Virus record (IMG/VR): IMGVR_UViG_3300032053_000019 | Span: 34,440 to 98,439 of that record | Source of the DNA: a virus | Reading direction: 5' to 3' (one strand) | Length of the DNA: 64,000 nt | The notes under the pieces: generated by a model | What the model was told of the DNA's origin: nothing | Databases searched by the model: none | Seen by the model: the letters and a program-made list of their open reading frames with translations, nothing else | Part shown: positions 32,558 through 41,791 of the stretch, piece by piece | How positions within the stretch are numbered: the stretch's first letter is position 1 | Layout: each line of letters opens with the position of its first letter | Made by a program: the position numbers and the translations under genes

Positions 32558-33180
32558 TGTTAACAGTCAACGAAATCTTTGAGTCAGTGCAGGGTGAGGG
32601 TAACCATGCCGGACGAGTAGCGATCTTTATCAGATTCACTGGGTGTAACTTGAGTTGCTCGTTCTGCGATACCAAGTATTCCTGGAAGGATGGGACGGAA
32701 CTTTCAATCAAGGAGATCATGGACAAGGTTCGAGAGTTCAAGTCTATGTTTGTTATCCTCACCGGAGGCGAGCCAACTATCCAGCCTTTCGAGGATCTTC
32801 AGCATCTGGTATCATGTCTTCACCATTACGGCTATCAGGTAGCGATAGAGACTAACGGAACCAATTTTATCCATCCTTTCCATCTGCCTATTGATTGGAT
32901 AACAGTCTCACCCAAGACACGAGACTTTATTATGAGAGAGGGAGATGAGTTAAAGTTGCTGTTCGATGGCACTCAGGATCTGCTGGAGTATGAGGATACC
33001 AAATTCCGATTCTACTATCTCCAGCCCATCCTGCCCGAGAAGGATCTCATCCACACCGAGAACGTGGCTCAGTTCATGATGTTGGTCCGCTCGTCGGTGA
33101 TCTTGTGCGTTGAGGCGGCGAAGAAGTTCCCCAAGTGGCGCGTTTCCTTCCAGGCACACAAGATCGTGGGGATAAGATAA
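32554..33180 (+). CDS. queE: 7-carboxy-7-deazaguanine synthase QueE
   Basis: The 208-residue radical SAM enzyme has FESVQGEG and the CX3CX2C motif at C31, C35 and C38 (GCNLSCSFCDT), then LTGGEPT and a conserved VSPK segment. QueE ring-contracts 6-carboxytetrahydropterin to 7-carboxy-7-deazaguanine. It lies about 14 kb from the other preQ0 genes, so the pathway is split between two gene groups. Confidence 0.92.
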   Translation: MMLTVNEIFESVQGEGNHAGRVAIFIRFTGCNLSCSFCDTKYSWKDGTELSIKEIMDKVREFKSMFVILTGGEPTIQPFEDLQHLVSCLHHYGYQVAIETNGTNFIHPFHLPIDWITVSPKTRDFIMREGDELKLLFDGTQDLLEYEDTKFRFYYLQPILPEKDLIHTENVAQFMMLVRSSVILCVEAAKKFPKWRVSFQAHKIVGIR

Positions 33181-33380
33181 TGAGTCCAGATATTTGTATG
33201 TGCACTGGGGTTTCCTGTCCGATGGCGGTCGAGTGTTATCGTCATCTTGCAATTGCGGATAGTTACCAATCATACTTTGGCCAACCACCAGTGGTTAAGG
33301 ATGAGGAAAACAAACTTGCCACTTGTGAGTATTTCTGGCCAGTTAAGGGGAGGAAAAAATGCAAGCACGATTCCAAGTAA
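33180..33380 (+). CDS. Cys-rich small protein (66 aa)
   Basis: ATG 33180 overlaps the queE stop (TAATG). Six cysteines, CMCTGVSC, a following C, and a C-terminal CEYF...CKH, suggest a small metal-binding protein. It ends where the small membrane protein begins. No family was recognised. Confidence 0.6.
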   Translation: MSPDICMCTGVSCPMAVECYRHLAIADSYQSYFGQPPVVKDEENKLATCEYFWPVKGRKKCKHDSK

Positions 33381-33472
33381 CGACAGGTGATGTGGTGGTA
33401 TTCTGCGTGATCGGATTTGTCTGTGGATTCTGTTGTGCATGGGCACTTATACACTTTGGATGTATAAAGTGA
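33359..33472 (+). CDS. Small membrane protein (37 aa)
   Basis: ATG 33359 follows GGGGAGG. The peptide has a single strongly hydrophobic, Cys-containing segment (VVVFCVIGFVCGFCCAWALI). Its stop overlaps the next start (TGATG). A role in the host membrane is inferred. Confidence 0.55.
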   Translation: MQARFQVTTGDVVVFCVIGFVCGFCCAWALIHFGCIK

Positions 33473-34227
33473 TGGAAGATAAAAACAGCATGCTTTATTG
33501 GTGGCCTAAAGTCAAGGATCTTTCTATTCCTCAGCCCAAGACAATTATGTTGAAGGTGGATCCTAAAATGGCGTACGAAGTTGAGGATGGTGGAAAGTAT
33601 CCCCAGATGGATGAGTTTAAGGAGGCAGTTACAATACTTGGTCTTCCCGTCTTTATCCGAACTGATCAATTGTCAGGGAAGCACGAGTGGTCAAAGACTT
33701 GTTTTCTGAACAGTTATGCCGAGAAGGATCTTCAGCAACACATCTGGGCTCTTACCGATGCAACTTTGGGATGTGATGTGATGGGTCGTCCAGTCAATGC
33801 TTTCGCTTTTCGAGAATACATTCCTATGGCCTCCAAGTATACCGCCTTCTTCGGACAGATGCCGGTTAATCCGGAACGAAGATATTTTATAGAAAATGGA
33901 AAGGTCCTTTGTCATCATCCATATTGGATAAAAGAGGCTATTGTCAATCCCAGTGTGAAGAACTGGTCCAAATTGTCCGATAAAATGAATGAGGAGACAA
34001 CTGGTGAGATAGTCTTACTTATGGGATATGCTCTCCGAGTGGCGGATGTGATGAATGGGTTTTGGTCCGTTGACTTTTGTAAGGCTCGAGATGGTCGATG
34101 GATTCTTATTGATATGGCACTCGGCGAGTCGTCCTGGCATCCTGAGGAGTGCCAAAACAATAGGACAGTTGAGATAGACTATATGAAGATGTTTGCTGAA
34201 AAGTTAGCAAGGGTAAGTAATGCTTGA
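33472..34227 (+). CDS. Putative ATP-grasp domain protein (251 aa)
   Basis: The layout resembles compact ATP-grasp ligases. FIRTDQLSGKHEW sits near residue 64, REYIP lies in the middle, and WSVDFCKARDGRWILIDMA near the C-terminus matches the metal-binding D/E strand. The family couples carboxylates to amines or other nucleophiles. The substrate is unknown. ATG 33472 is coupled to the previous stop. Confidence 0.55.
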   Translation: MEDKNSMLYWWPKVKDLSIPQPKTIMLKVDPKMAYEVEDGGKYPQMDEFKEAVTILGLPVFIRTDQLSGKHEWSKTCFLNSYAEKDLQQHIWALTDATLGCDVMGRPVNAFAFREYIPMASKYTAFFGQMPVNPERRYFIENGKVLCHHPYWIKEAIVNPSVKNWSKLSDKMNEETTGEIVLLMGYALRVADVMNGFWSVDFCKARDGRWILIDMALGESSWHPEECQNNRTVEIDYMKMFAEKLARVSNA

Positions 34228-35167
34228 TCAATTGTTCCCAAAAGGACAGTGGGCGAACTCTGACGAGTTTGTCATTCCATGTCCCTACTGTCCTGACGGA
34301 GATCATCCAACTCATAGTCACTGCTTCCTAAATCCTGAGAAAGAGGTATACCATTGCTTTCGTTGTGGTGCTAGTGGATCACTTCGTGCACTACTTCGGG
34401 ACTCTGGTGTTGACGAAACTATCATTGAGGAAATGCGATTAGGTGCTCCGAAGCCGGATGCTTTTCTTCACCAGCCCATTCCGTTTGACTTCAAGCCGAT
34501 CGGCCTTTCTGGTTTGTTTTCAGAAAGGAAAGCAGTTGAGTATTTGAAGGCACGGGATCTTGACGAAAGTGCCTTTACCAAGTACGACATACGATATACG
34601 AATACGGGCAGGTATGGTGGGCGTGTGATCATTCCCATCTATGAATCAAGACGGATGGTTTGTTTCGTTGCCCGTGCGGTATTCAAGTCCCTTTACCCAA
34701 AGTATCTTTACCCTCATCGTGGGGAAACTATACTGACAGCCGGAGAGGCGATCTTTGGTTACGAGGGGTACTCAACAAAGAAGGTGCTATTGGTCGAGGG
34801 CGTTTTCGATGCGATCTCGGTCAGGAAGAAACTAGGTACGGATGAGTTCAATATTATGGCAATCTTGGGCAAGTCACTGAGTAACTATCAGGCGGCGAAG
34901 TTGTGGCGATTACCAACTAGTGCCTTTTATATCATGTTGGACAAGGATGCCCGGGTGGATGCCATTACCCTGGCAACGAAGTTACTGAGGACAAGACGTA
35001 ATGAGAAGATCGAAATTCGTATCTGTTTTATACGTTCAAAAGACCCTGCTGAGGCGTCCGTAGCGGACTTGACCAAAGCAGTGGTGGAGGCAGAGTCGGG
35101 GTTTGATGATCTAGCCGCTGGGAAATTGTTATTGGAGACTTTTTGTGTACGACAAAGAAACGATTGA
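34220..35167 (+). CDS. DnaG-like DNA primase
   Basis: The 315-residue primase has an N-terminal zinc-binding domain (C21, C24, C46, C49; CPYC...CFRCG). A toprim domain follows with LLVEGVFDAI and the metal-binding MLDKDA. It is shorter than bacterial DnaG, like phage primases, and would work with the DnaB-like helicase at 10892. It overlaps both neighbours. Confidence 0.87.
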   Translation: MLDQLFPKGQWANSDEFVIPCPYCPDGDHPTHSHCFLNPEKEVYHCFRCGASGSLRALLRDSGVDETIIEEMRLGAPKPDAFLHQPIPFDFKPIGLSGLFSERKAVEYLKARDLDESAFTKYDIRYTNTGRYGGRVIIPIYESRRMVCFVARAVFKSLYPKYLYPHRGETILTAGEAIFGYEGYSTKKVLLVEGVFDAISVRKKLGTDEFNIMAILGKSLSNYQAAKLWRLPTSAFYIMLDKDARVDAITLATKLLRTRRNEKIEIRICFIRSKDPAEASVADLTKAVVEAESGFDDLAAGKLLLETFCVRQRND

Positions 35168-35825
35168 TCGCTTGTTCAGGAAGTATTGTGAGACCGGAGA
35201 TCCCAAAGTCTTTGAGGAACTGATCGGAGCCTGCCGACCTCTCGTTGCCGTGATACTTTCAAAGTACCCATCCCACATGCCCTGGTTTGAGGATATCTCG
35301 CAAGATGTGCTACTCAAGATGTGGAAGAACCTAAGTAATCCTGATCAATTGAAACGGCACCTGGTGGCACCCACGAACTTCCTTTACTCTAGGATCTGGC
35401 CTTATATTTACTATAGCCTTGAGGGAGTATCTAAGCAGAATGGGATACCAATGGCCCTGAGTGAGAAAGAAAGGCTTATTATTAAATTAAAAGAGGAGGG
35501 GGAACTATCCTTTGACAGGATTGCTGAAGCAACTGAGTTGGCACCCTCTACGGTAAAGTGTCTTTTTTATATCGGACGACAGAAACGAGATCGGATGATC
35601 AGGATGGATCCTGATGATCAAAGAGGAACTGGTGAGGTGATTGGTGAGTTTCTAGATCCTGCAAAGCAACTAGAGGTTCGTGAGACTAGGAAGGAGTGGT
35701 GTCTAAAGGTTCTTGATCGTCTCTCGTCACACCTGTATTACAAGAACAACCGAAAGGCACTGGCTAGAGTAAAGAAACTTTTACAGGAAGTATTGGAAGA
35801 GAGTGGAGTCGATGACCAAAGCTGA
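35145..35825 (+). CDS. Phage sigma-factor-like protein
   Basis: GTG 35145 starts 23 bases inside the primase gene. Residues ~17-65 (FEELIGACRPLVAVIL, DISQDVLLKMWKNL) match region 2 of ECF/sigma-70 factors. Residues ~108-140 (ELSFDRIAEATELAPSTVKC) are a region 4-type helix-turn-helix. It probably redirects host RNA polymerase to late genes, which begin just downstream with the terminase. It could instead be a sigma-like recombination or packaging protein. Confidence 0.7.
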   Translation: MYDKETIDRLFRKYCETGDPKVFEELIGACRPLVAVILSKYPSHMPWFEDISQDVLLKMWKNLSNPDQLKRHLVAPTNFLYSRIWPYIYYSLEGVSKQNGIPMALSEKERLIIKLKEEGELSFDRIAEATELAPSTVKCLFYIGRQKRDRMIRMDPDDQRGTGEVIGEFLDPAKQLEVRETRKEWCLKVLDRLSSHLYYKNNRKALARVKKLLQEVLEESGVDDQS

Positions 35826-36225
35826 AAAGATATTCCTTGAGGCCATGGTATCTGTGGCGGAAACTTATCCAACTTCGGTACTGGGGGATCTACTCATGCT
35901 ATTTCCTCCGGAAGTTTCGGTCAAGTTGGTAGTCACCTTTGCAGGCGATACGGTCTCGTTTCCAAAGTTAGATACTATTTGGAAGACGTACCGATCAAAA
36001 GTGATTCGTAACTCACTGGTTTCCAAGAATGATTCGGTAACAAGAACCCGGTTGGCCCATTACTTTGGGGTCTCAACTAGAAAAGTTTCAGAGATCTTCC
36101 ATGCCGAAAAGGATAAGGAGAAGAAAGTCACTGACACTCTCCTTGCCAAGTCGGCTCGTCGAGTTTATCGGCACGAGTTGGATAATCTTTTAAAGGATGT
36201 AAAGGACGCTTTAGGTTCTAAGTAA
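35812..36225 (+). CDS. Hypothetical helical protein with possible HTH (137 aa)
   Basis: ATG 35812 is chosen; GTG 35803 is the alternative. The middle (RTRLAHYFGVSTRKVSEIF) has helix-turn-helix spacing. It overlaps the sigma-like gene end, so a regulatory partner role is possible but unproven. Confidence 0.55.
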   Translation: MTKAEKIFLEAMVSVAETYPTSVLGDLLMLFPPEVSVKLVVTFAGDTVSFPKLDTIWKTYRSKVIRNSLVSKNDSVTRTRLAHYFGVSTRKVSEIFHAEKDKEKKVTDTLLAKSARRVYRHELDNLLKDVKDALGSK

Positions 36226-36226
36226 C

Positions 36227-36262
36227 TTGTGATACCAATAGAAACTTATAATATATTATAAT
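36227..36262 (+). promoter_or_regulatory. AT-rich region with doubled TATAAT, possible promoter
   Basis: The 68-base gap before 36294 contains TATAAT at 36247 and again at 36257. No well-spaced -35 box exists: TTGTGA at 36227 is 14 or 24 bp away. It may be a promoter for the phage-encoded sigma factor or simply the AT-rich leader of the packaging genes. Confidence 0.3.
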
Positions 36263-36293
36263 GAAAAGTAGTTGTAGTGAGTAAGGAGTAATA

Positions 36294-36770
36294 ATGGTTA
36301 AAGAAGAATCACTTGCCGTTGCTCAAGCAGAGATCGCCGCTGAGACAGCCGCAGTTCAAGTTTTACGTGGTGAGGTGGTTGATGTTACTTATCGTACGGT
36401 AGCTCGTGCACAGGCAAGACTCAAAGCATACAATAGTGTTTACGATAACTATGAGAAGTTCATAGTTGATCAAGCCGAGAAACTTGCTAAGGGAACTTTT
36501 GCCGCATCTACCTATAAGGAACTTGGTGTTGCCCGACTGATCTCTTTGTGGGTCATTGAGTCGGAGCAGTTCCTTGATGCTGTTGCTCCTCTCCTTGGTG
36601 AATCGGAACGGAACATCCGAAAAGGTTTTGTTGAGCAGAGTTTTGAGAAACTGCCTGAACCTTTTAAGACGCAACTCTTAGATGAGTTCAATAAACGGAA
36701 GCAGGAATTGCTGGTATGGGTCGTGCAGGAGATTCAGAAAGCGCAGGTGTTAGCGAAGGTGGTTGCATAA
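36294..36770 (+). CDS. Hypothetical helical protein, possible small terminase (158 aa)
   Basis: ATG 36294 is behind AAGGAG. The product is Ala/Glu-rich and helical throughout. Its position just ahead of the large terminase is where a small terminase subunit is often encoded, but no DNA-binding motif is recognisable. Confidence 0.55.
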   Translation: MVKEESLAVAQAEIAAETAAVQVLRGEVVDVTYRTVARAQARLKAYNSVYDNYEKFIVDQAEKLAKGTFAASTYKELGVARLISLWVIESEQFLDAVAPLLGESERNIRKGFVEQSFEKLPEPFKTQLLDEFNKRKQELLVWVVQEIQKAQVLAKVVA

Positions 36771-37207
36771 TGAACAGAAAGCGAGTAGACTATTCATTCA
36801 TTGAGGAAGGTCAAGACAGAGAAAGTATTGTTCCTCCAGCATTCGTCAATGAGATCAGGAACTCGTGGAGTAAGGATACTGCCTATCCAAAGTGTGCTGA
36901 TCAGTGGAATAAATGTAATCCATCTCTCGGTCAGTGTGCAGTGACGGCGCTTGTAGTTCAGGATCGCCTGGGCGGAATCATTAAGTTCAATCGTTACAAC
37001 AATCACTTCTTCAATGAGATCAGAGGGAAGGTGGTCGATCTGGCGTTCGACCAGTTCCTTCGGCAGGGAGTTGAGATTGATTTTAGTGATGCTACGGAAG
37101 TCACTCGTGATTGGATTCTTCATGGTGAGGGTAGTGAACGAAGCAGAACCTGGGAGCGATACATTCGTCTGACTATCTCAGTGAAGATGCAGAAAGAAAA
37201 GAAGTAG
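36770..37207 (+). CDS. YunG-like protein (145 aa)
   Basis: The segment WNKCNPSLGQCAVTALVVQD, then GGIIKF, then HFFNEIRGKVVDLAFDQF matches the YunG family found in Bacillus and phages. No activity is established for the family. A conserved Cys with a later His recalls papain-like folds, which is speculative. ATG 36770 overlaps the preceding stop. Confidence 0.65.
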   Translation: MNRKRVDYSFIEEGQDRESIVPPAFVNEIRNSWSKDTAYPKCADQWNKCNPSLGQCAVTALVVQDRLGGIIKFNRYNNHFFNEIRGKVVDLAFDQFLRQGVEIDFSDATEVTRDWILHGEGSERSRTWERYIRLTISVKMQKEKK

Positions 37208-39187
37208 ATGGAACTCGATCTCTTGAAGATAGTTGAGTCAGTGAATCGTAACTCACTATCCCTTGACACAATAGATTTGGATATGGCTTCGATTTACCGA
37301 GACGGAAGTCCACCAGTGGACATTGAGCGGTTCCTTGAGGACGATTACTTCATGGGCAAGGTAGCGAAGGATCTCTATCCAGACAATAGACCGGATCTGA
37401 TAGACATTTTCAATCCCAACAAGACATATATTGAAGTGATCCTTACTGGGGCAACCAGTATCGGCAAGACGTTCATGGCCGCGTTGGGAATGTGTTACAT
37501 GGTCTATAAGATAGGATCCTTCAACTCTCCCCATCGGTGGTTGGGTGGGTCAGAGGCTTCCCCCATTGTCCTGATCAACATGTCCGTGAATGCTCAGAAA
37601 GCACGTGAAGTCATTTTTACGAGAGTTAAAACTATGGTTGACATGTCTCCGTACTTTCGTGAAAGATTTCCACGGGACCTCCGGTTGGGCGACACTTTGG
37701 TTTGGCGAACCTCTCGTGATCAAGAGGACCTGCGGAATAGGACGGGCTCGCAGATCATGTTCAAGCCTGGTACAGGAGATTCGTTGTCAGCCTTGGGCGA
37801 CGATATCTACGCTGGGATAGGTGACGAGTTGAACTTCTTCCGTGTCATTGAAAAATCTAAGCGCACCTATGGTGAATCCTTTGATCCTGCCCAACGTTTA
37901 TACGATGTTATCTCACGAAGAATGAAGGGCCGGTTTTCGGCTGGGGGCTTGCCTCTGGGGAAGTTCTTCCTCCTATCGTCTGCTCAGTATCCGGACGACT
38001 TCATTGAACGCAGAATAGCCGAAGCAGAGGCGTCTGGGGAACTGGGAAAGACAGTCAAAGTCATCCGAAAGTCAATTTGGGAAGCAAAGAAGGGGCATTA
38101 CGTTCAGGGTAGTGAAGTATATAGTGGCAAATCTTTCCGAGTGGAGGTGGGTTCCTCTCGTCGGGGTTCACGCCTCTTGGATTCCTATATAAAGAAAACG
38201 GGAGAGGTGATCAGCAAAGAGTTGACTGACATGGAAGGCAAGATCATCAATCCGCCCGTTGAGTTTTGGGATGACTTTGTCCGGGATGTTGAAGGAGCTG
38301 TCCGAGACTTCGGTGGTGAAGTAACTCGGGCAATCTCGCCTTTCTTCCAGGATACTGATGTGATCTGGGCCGCCTGTGATCCGACTGGTGTGATCAATCA
38401 TCCTTGGACAGTCGAACAAACCACACTTGAGGATGGATCGGAGTTGATGTTGGACAAAGTATTCCTCTATGATGAAAAGGAAAAGAGGAAACGACCGCGA
38501 CGACATCCCAACAAACCCCGCTATGCTCACATCGACTCATCGAAGTCAGGGGATTCAACAGGATTGGTTGTGGTGCATCTGTCGGGATGGAAGAACGTGA
38601 TGCATGCTGGACGACAGATTGAAGAGCCGATGTTTGAGGTTGATCTGACTTTGAGAATCAATCCCCCCTATGGTGGTGAGATCCGATTCAAGAAAGTTCG
38701 TGAGATCCTTTATCTTCTGCGGAACAATGGAATGGGATTCGGCCGAGTGACCTATGACTCCTGGAACTCAACTGAGGCAATTCAGGAATTGAACTCAAAG
38801 GGATTCCGAGCTGAGGAACTCTCGGTTGATCGGGACATTGCTCCGTACCAGTACCTGAAGGATTGCTTCTTTGACTCACGAATCATTATCTATCATTACG
38901 AACATTTGATCACCGAACTTTCCCGTCTGGAGAAAAAGGGAGATAAGGTTGATCATCCTGCCAATGGATCAAAGGATGTTTCCGATGCCCTCGCTGGTGC
39001 GGTATGGGGATGCTACATGAACTCCTCAACTCTATCGGATGCTGAGCAAGAGGCCAGGCTTCCTCAATCCGGCGGTCATCAGAATCCTTTGAGGAATGAA
39101 AAGGCAGAACGCATGAAAGTAGAGAAGTCAAATATGGAAGAGGATCTTAGGCACTTCATGGGTGGAAGCAAGATCATAAGGAGATAG
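37208..39187 (+). CDS. terL: Large terminase subunit (packaging ATPase/nuclease)
   Basis: The 659-residue terminase has Walker A GATSIGKT (81-88) in the ATPase domain and an RNase H-like nuclease. The nuclease shows HIDSSKSGDSTG (~residue 442) as first acid and SKDVSDALAGA near the end as last acid. It drives DNA into proheads and cuts concatemers. Its start directly follows the previous stop. The portal gene is 1 kb downstream. Confidence 0.9.
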   Translation: MELDLLKIVESVNRNSLSLDTIDLDMASIYRDGSPPVDIERFLEDDYFMGKVAKDLYPDNRPDLIDIFNPNKTYIEVILTGATSIGKTFMAALGMCYMVYKIGSFNSPHRWLGGSEASPIVLINMSVNAQKAREVIFTRVKTMVDMSPYFRERFPRDLRLGDTLVWRTSRDQEDLRNRTGSQIMFKPGTGDSLSALGDDIYAGIGDELNFFRVIEKSKRTYGESFDPAQRLYDVISRRMKGRFSAGGLPLGKFFLLSSAQYPDDFIERRIAEAEASGELGKTVKVIRKSIWEAKKGHYVQGSEVYSGKSFRVEVGSSRRGSRLLDSYIKKTGEVISKELTDMEGKIINPPVEFWDDFVRDVEGAVRDFGGEVTRAISPFFQDTDVIWAACDPTGVINHPWTVEQTTLEDGSELMLDKVFLYDEKEKRKRPRRHPNKPRYAHIDSSKSGDSTGLVVVHLSGWKNVMHAGRQIEEPMFEVDLTLRINPPYGGEIRFKKVREILYLLRNNGMGFGRVTYDSWNSTEAIQELNSKGFRAEELSVDRDIAPYQYLKDCFFDSRIIIYHYEHLITELSRLEKKGDKVDHPANGSKDVSDALAGAVWGCYMNSSTLSDAEQEARLPQSGGHQNPLRNEKAERMKVEKSNMEEDLRHFMGGSKIIRR

Positions 39188-39189
39188 AG

Positions 39190-39492
39190 ATGCGAGACAT
39201 CATTGTTTGGGTACTTATCATCTTGACACTGGCTCTGGTCGGTTGGTTTTGGGTAAAGCCAACACTGGTACCTTCAACTCCACAATTCGCTGAGATGTAT
39301 AAACTCTCAAAGGCTCTTCCTGAGTATGTTCTTCCACCTGAGCATTACACTCCAGCTACCCCACCTCCTCCGTCAACATTCTATGAAAAGTTAAAGACGG
39401 AGTTAGTAGAGTGGGGGAAGATCCTGGGGCCGTTCAGTCCCTTCGTTACGATCATCCTTACATTTGCGGTTAAACGAAGGAAGAGGAGATAG
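39190..39492 (+). CDS. Membrane protein with N-terminal anchor (100 aa)
   Basis: One transmembrane helix lies at residues ~5-23 (VWVLIILTLALVGWFWV). A Pro-rich linker (TPATPPPPSTF) follows, then a second hydrophobic stretch near the basic C-terminus (KRRKRR). It lies between terminase and portal. It might be a holin or anti-holin-like protein, but this is uncertain. Confidence 0.6.
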   Translation: MRDIIVWVLIILTLALVGWFWVKPTLVPSTPQFAEMYKLSKALPEYVLPPEHYTPATPPPPSTFYEKLKTELVEWGKILGPFSPFVTIILTFAVKRRKRR

Positions 39493-39771
39493 ATGATGGA
39501 ATGGCGATTCTTTCCCTTTGGTAAGTACCGAGAGGCCCGAGCCTGGGTACGAGAGGGAAACATTGCTGTCTATCCCAACACGGTGCAATATAAAGGCAAA
39601 GAAACGATGCACTTGATGATCGGTGGGCTTTCGTTGACCCAGTTGGGTCAAGTGATGCGGGAACTCGGTCTTAAAACTGAGTGGTTACATCATAAGCATT
39701 ACCAACCCCACTTTGATCTGTTTGGAATACCATTGAAAAAGGCACTGAGTAAGTGTGGAGTGAAACCATGA
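39493..39771 (+). CDS. Hypothetical protein (92 aa)
   Basis: The start follows AAGAGGAG and the previous stop directly. Alpha/beta composition with a His-rich segment (WLHHKHYQPHF). No family was recognised. Confidence 0.6.
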   Translation: MMEWRFFPFGKYREARAWVREGNIAVYPNTVQYKGKETMHLMIGGLSLTQLGQVMRELGLKTEWLHHKHYQPHFDLFGIPLKKALSKCGVKP

Positions 39772-40199
39772 GAAAAGTAAGAGTCTTTATAGCAGGGCCT
39801 ATCACCCCAACCGGACGGGTAACGCCTTCCTCAAACGTTGGGCAGAATCAGGTAGCCGAATATCTGGACAATGTTCGGCAAGGAATAGATGCGGCGACCA
39901 AACTAATCACCAAGGGGTTTGCCGCCTATTGCCCTTTTGTGGACTTTATGTACTTTATTGCACGGGCACCAGAGGAGATGTTATTAACGGGTGCCACTAT
40001 GCAATCGGCTGACCTAGCATGGTTGGAAGTTGCTGACGCCTTGTTGGTGTTACCAGGATGGGAAACGTCCTCGGGAGTAAAAGGAGAACTGGCTCGAGCA
40101 AAAGAACTCGGGATACCAGTGTGTTATTCAATAGCTGAACTCATCGCATACTTTGGTGATTCGGCATTGATAGATGGAGAAAGAAATGGCCGAAGATAA
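39768..40199 (+). CDS. Nucleoside 2-deoxyribosyltransferase-like protein (DUF4406)
   Basis: The 143-residue protein begins FIAGPIT and has a central DLAWLEVADALLVLPGWETS followed by G..GEL..A, the DUF4406 / nucleoside deoxyribosyltransferase pattern. Related enzymes exchange bases on deoxyribose or cleave nucleotide N-glycosidic bonds. In this phage it could handle deazapurine or nucleotide salvage. It overlaps the portal gene's first ATG. Confidence 0.72.
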   Translation: MRKVRVFIAGPITPTGRVTPSSNVGQNQVAEYLDNVRQGIDAATKLITKGFAAYCPFVDFMYFIARAPEEMLLTGATMQSADLAWLEVADALLVLPGWETSSGVKGELARAKELGIPVCYSIAELIAYFGDSALIDGERNGRR

Positions 40200-41787
40200 A
40201 TTCGTAGACACAGTAAGGAAGGGACTTTCCCGTTTCTTTTTCGGTCCCACTGATCCCAAGTTCTCGACGGAGTTTCGTCCGGATGCCGGACTTGGTTTTT
40301 CCTCTTTGATGAGGTCCTGGCGTGATCAGTATTCGGAGTTGATGGGAATATCAGGTTCCCGTTCGGACAAGTATGACCAGTACAACTACCTGGATAAGAA
40401 CCTGGCCGAAGCGGCCGCGTCCCTCAATGTCTACGCTGACAATGTGGTCTCCGGGACAGTTGGTGGTGAGGATAGTTACTATGTCATGATTGATGAAGAT
40501 GAGCCCAACATTGAGGAGTTGGAAGAGATCACTGAAGATGCTGAAGATCGTACCTTGATCAAAGACATGATCTGGAGTATTGCCAGGGCCCTGAACCGAG
40601 ATGGTGATGTCTTTGGTGAAGTGGTCATCGGCAAGGATCCTGGTGAAGAGTTACGGTTGGAAAAACTGAAGATGCTTCCGACGAAGGAGATGATTGCCGT
40701 TGTTGATGAACGAGGCGCCTTTAAAGATCCCAAGATGCCTTATGCTCAGATAGTAGCGGGAACAACCCAGCCGATTCCTTTTGACTGGTGGAGGATCATT
40801 CACTTTAAGGTCGGTAACGATATCTACGGAGTTGACAATTCGTTGTTTGCCAATGCGGCCCTTCGGATAGGGCGACAGTTGATCTGGGTTGATGAGGCGT
40901 TGGTCTTAGCCCGCCTGAGTCGTGCATGGCAACGGTTTGCCTATTTCGTTGACACAGGGAAGTTAGGCCCTGATGAGGCCCTGACTTTCGTTGAGAAGTT
41001 CATGGCACGCCTGCGGACTCAGCGGACAATTTCTAATAAAACAACCGGACAAACCACGATCATGGACGCCCCATTGCTTCCGGATGAGGACGTGGGCATT
41101 CCGGTGGGTGACGGATCTAAGGCTGATGTTCGGCCACTATCTGGTGATACAAATATAGGAAATATCAAGGACGTTGAGTATCTGCAGACAAAGTTCCTGA
41201 TGGCCACCACCACACCGAAGGCGTATGTCTCGCTGGAGGAGGGCGTCAATGCCAAGGCCACTCTTGGTCAGATTGACATTCAGTTCGCTCGTCAGGTCCG
41301 TCGGCGCCAGCAGTCACTCATTCCTGGACTTCGTCAATTCTATAAGCTGGTTTTTATTCTATCTGGTAAGGATCCTGATGCCTTCAAGTGGGAGATCGTA
41401 TTCCCCGAACTCGCCACCACGGATGAGATGATCAAGTGGGAGATCTTGAGCATTAAGGCAACTATCGCAAAGACGTTGGCAGTTGATGTTGGGGTTGTCA
41501 ATAACCTGTACATCATGAAGGAACTACTGGGATTCGATGACGATGAGATTCAGAAGTATGCCGCCATGACGGATGGTGATAATGATGGTAGTGATGGCGA
41601 CCTGGGCATGGGAGCAGTTCAGATTCCTCCGCAGTTGGCCGCCTTGGTCAGGAAGGATCCTGAGGTCCGTGCTATGCTTCATGACTTGAAGGATCTAGTC
41701 GCCGCACGTGCCATGCGAGATACACTAGTCGCTGGAAAGAGGAAGGTTGGTATTGATCGTAAGGATGCTTTGATCAAGAAGGATTAG
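40186..41787 (+). CDS. Portal protein (T4 gp20-like)
   Basis: The ~533-residue protein matches T4-type portals. It has a conserved N-terminal YDQYNYLDKNLAEAA region, WWRIIHFKVGND, and a long helical crown. The portal ring forms the DNA channel at one vertex. ATG 40186 is favoured because GGAG lies upstream; ATG 40174 is an alternative lying inside the preceding gene. Confidence 0.85.
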   Translation: MAEDKFVDTVRKGLSRFFFGPTDPKFSTEFRPDAGLGFSSLMRSWRDQYSELMGISGSRSDKYDQYNYLDKNLAEAAASLNVYADNVVSGTVGGEDSYYVMIDEDEPNIEELEEITEDAEDRTLIKDMIWSIARALNRDGDVFGEVVIGKDPGEELRLEKLKMLPTKEMIAVVDERGAFKDPKMPYAQIVAGTTQPIPFDWWRIIHFKVGNDIYGVDNSLFANAALRIGRQLIWVDEALVLARLSRAWQRFAYFVDTGKLGPDEALTFVEKFMARLRTQRTISNKTTGQTTIMDAPLLPDEDVGIPVGDGSKADVRPLSGDTNIGNIKDVEYLQTKFLMATTTPKAYVSLEEGVNAKATLGQIDIQFARQVRRRQQSLIPGLRQFYKLVFILSGKDPDAFKWEIVFPELATTDEMIKWEILSIKATIAKTLAVDVGVVNNLYIMKELLGFDDDEIQKYAAMTDGDNDGSDGDLGMGAVQIPPQLAALVRKDPEVRAMLHDLKDLVAARAMRDTLVAGKRKVGIDRKDALIKKD

Positions 41788-41791
41788 GCCG

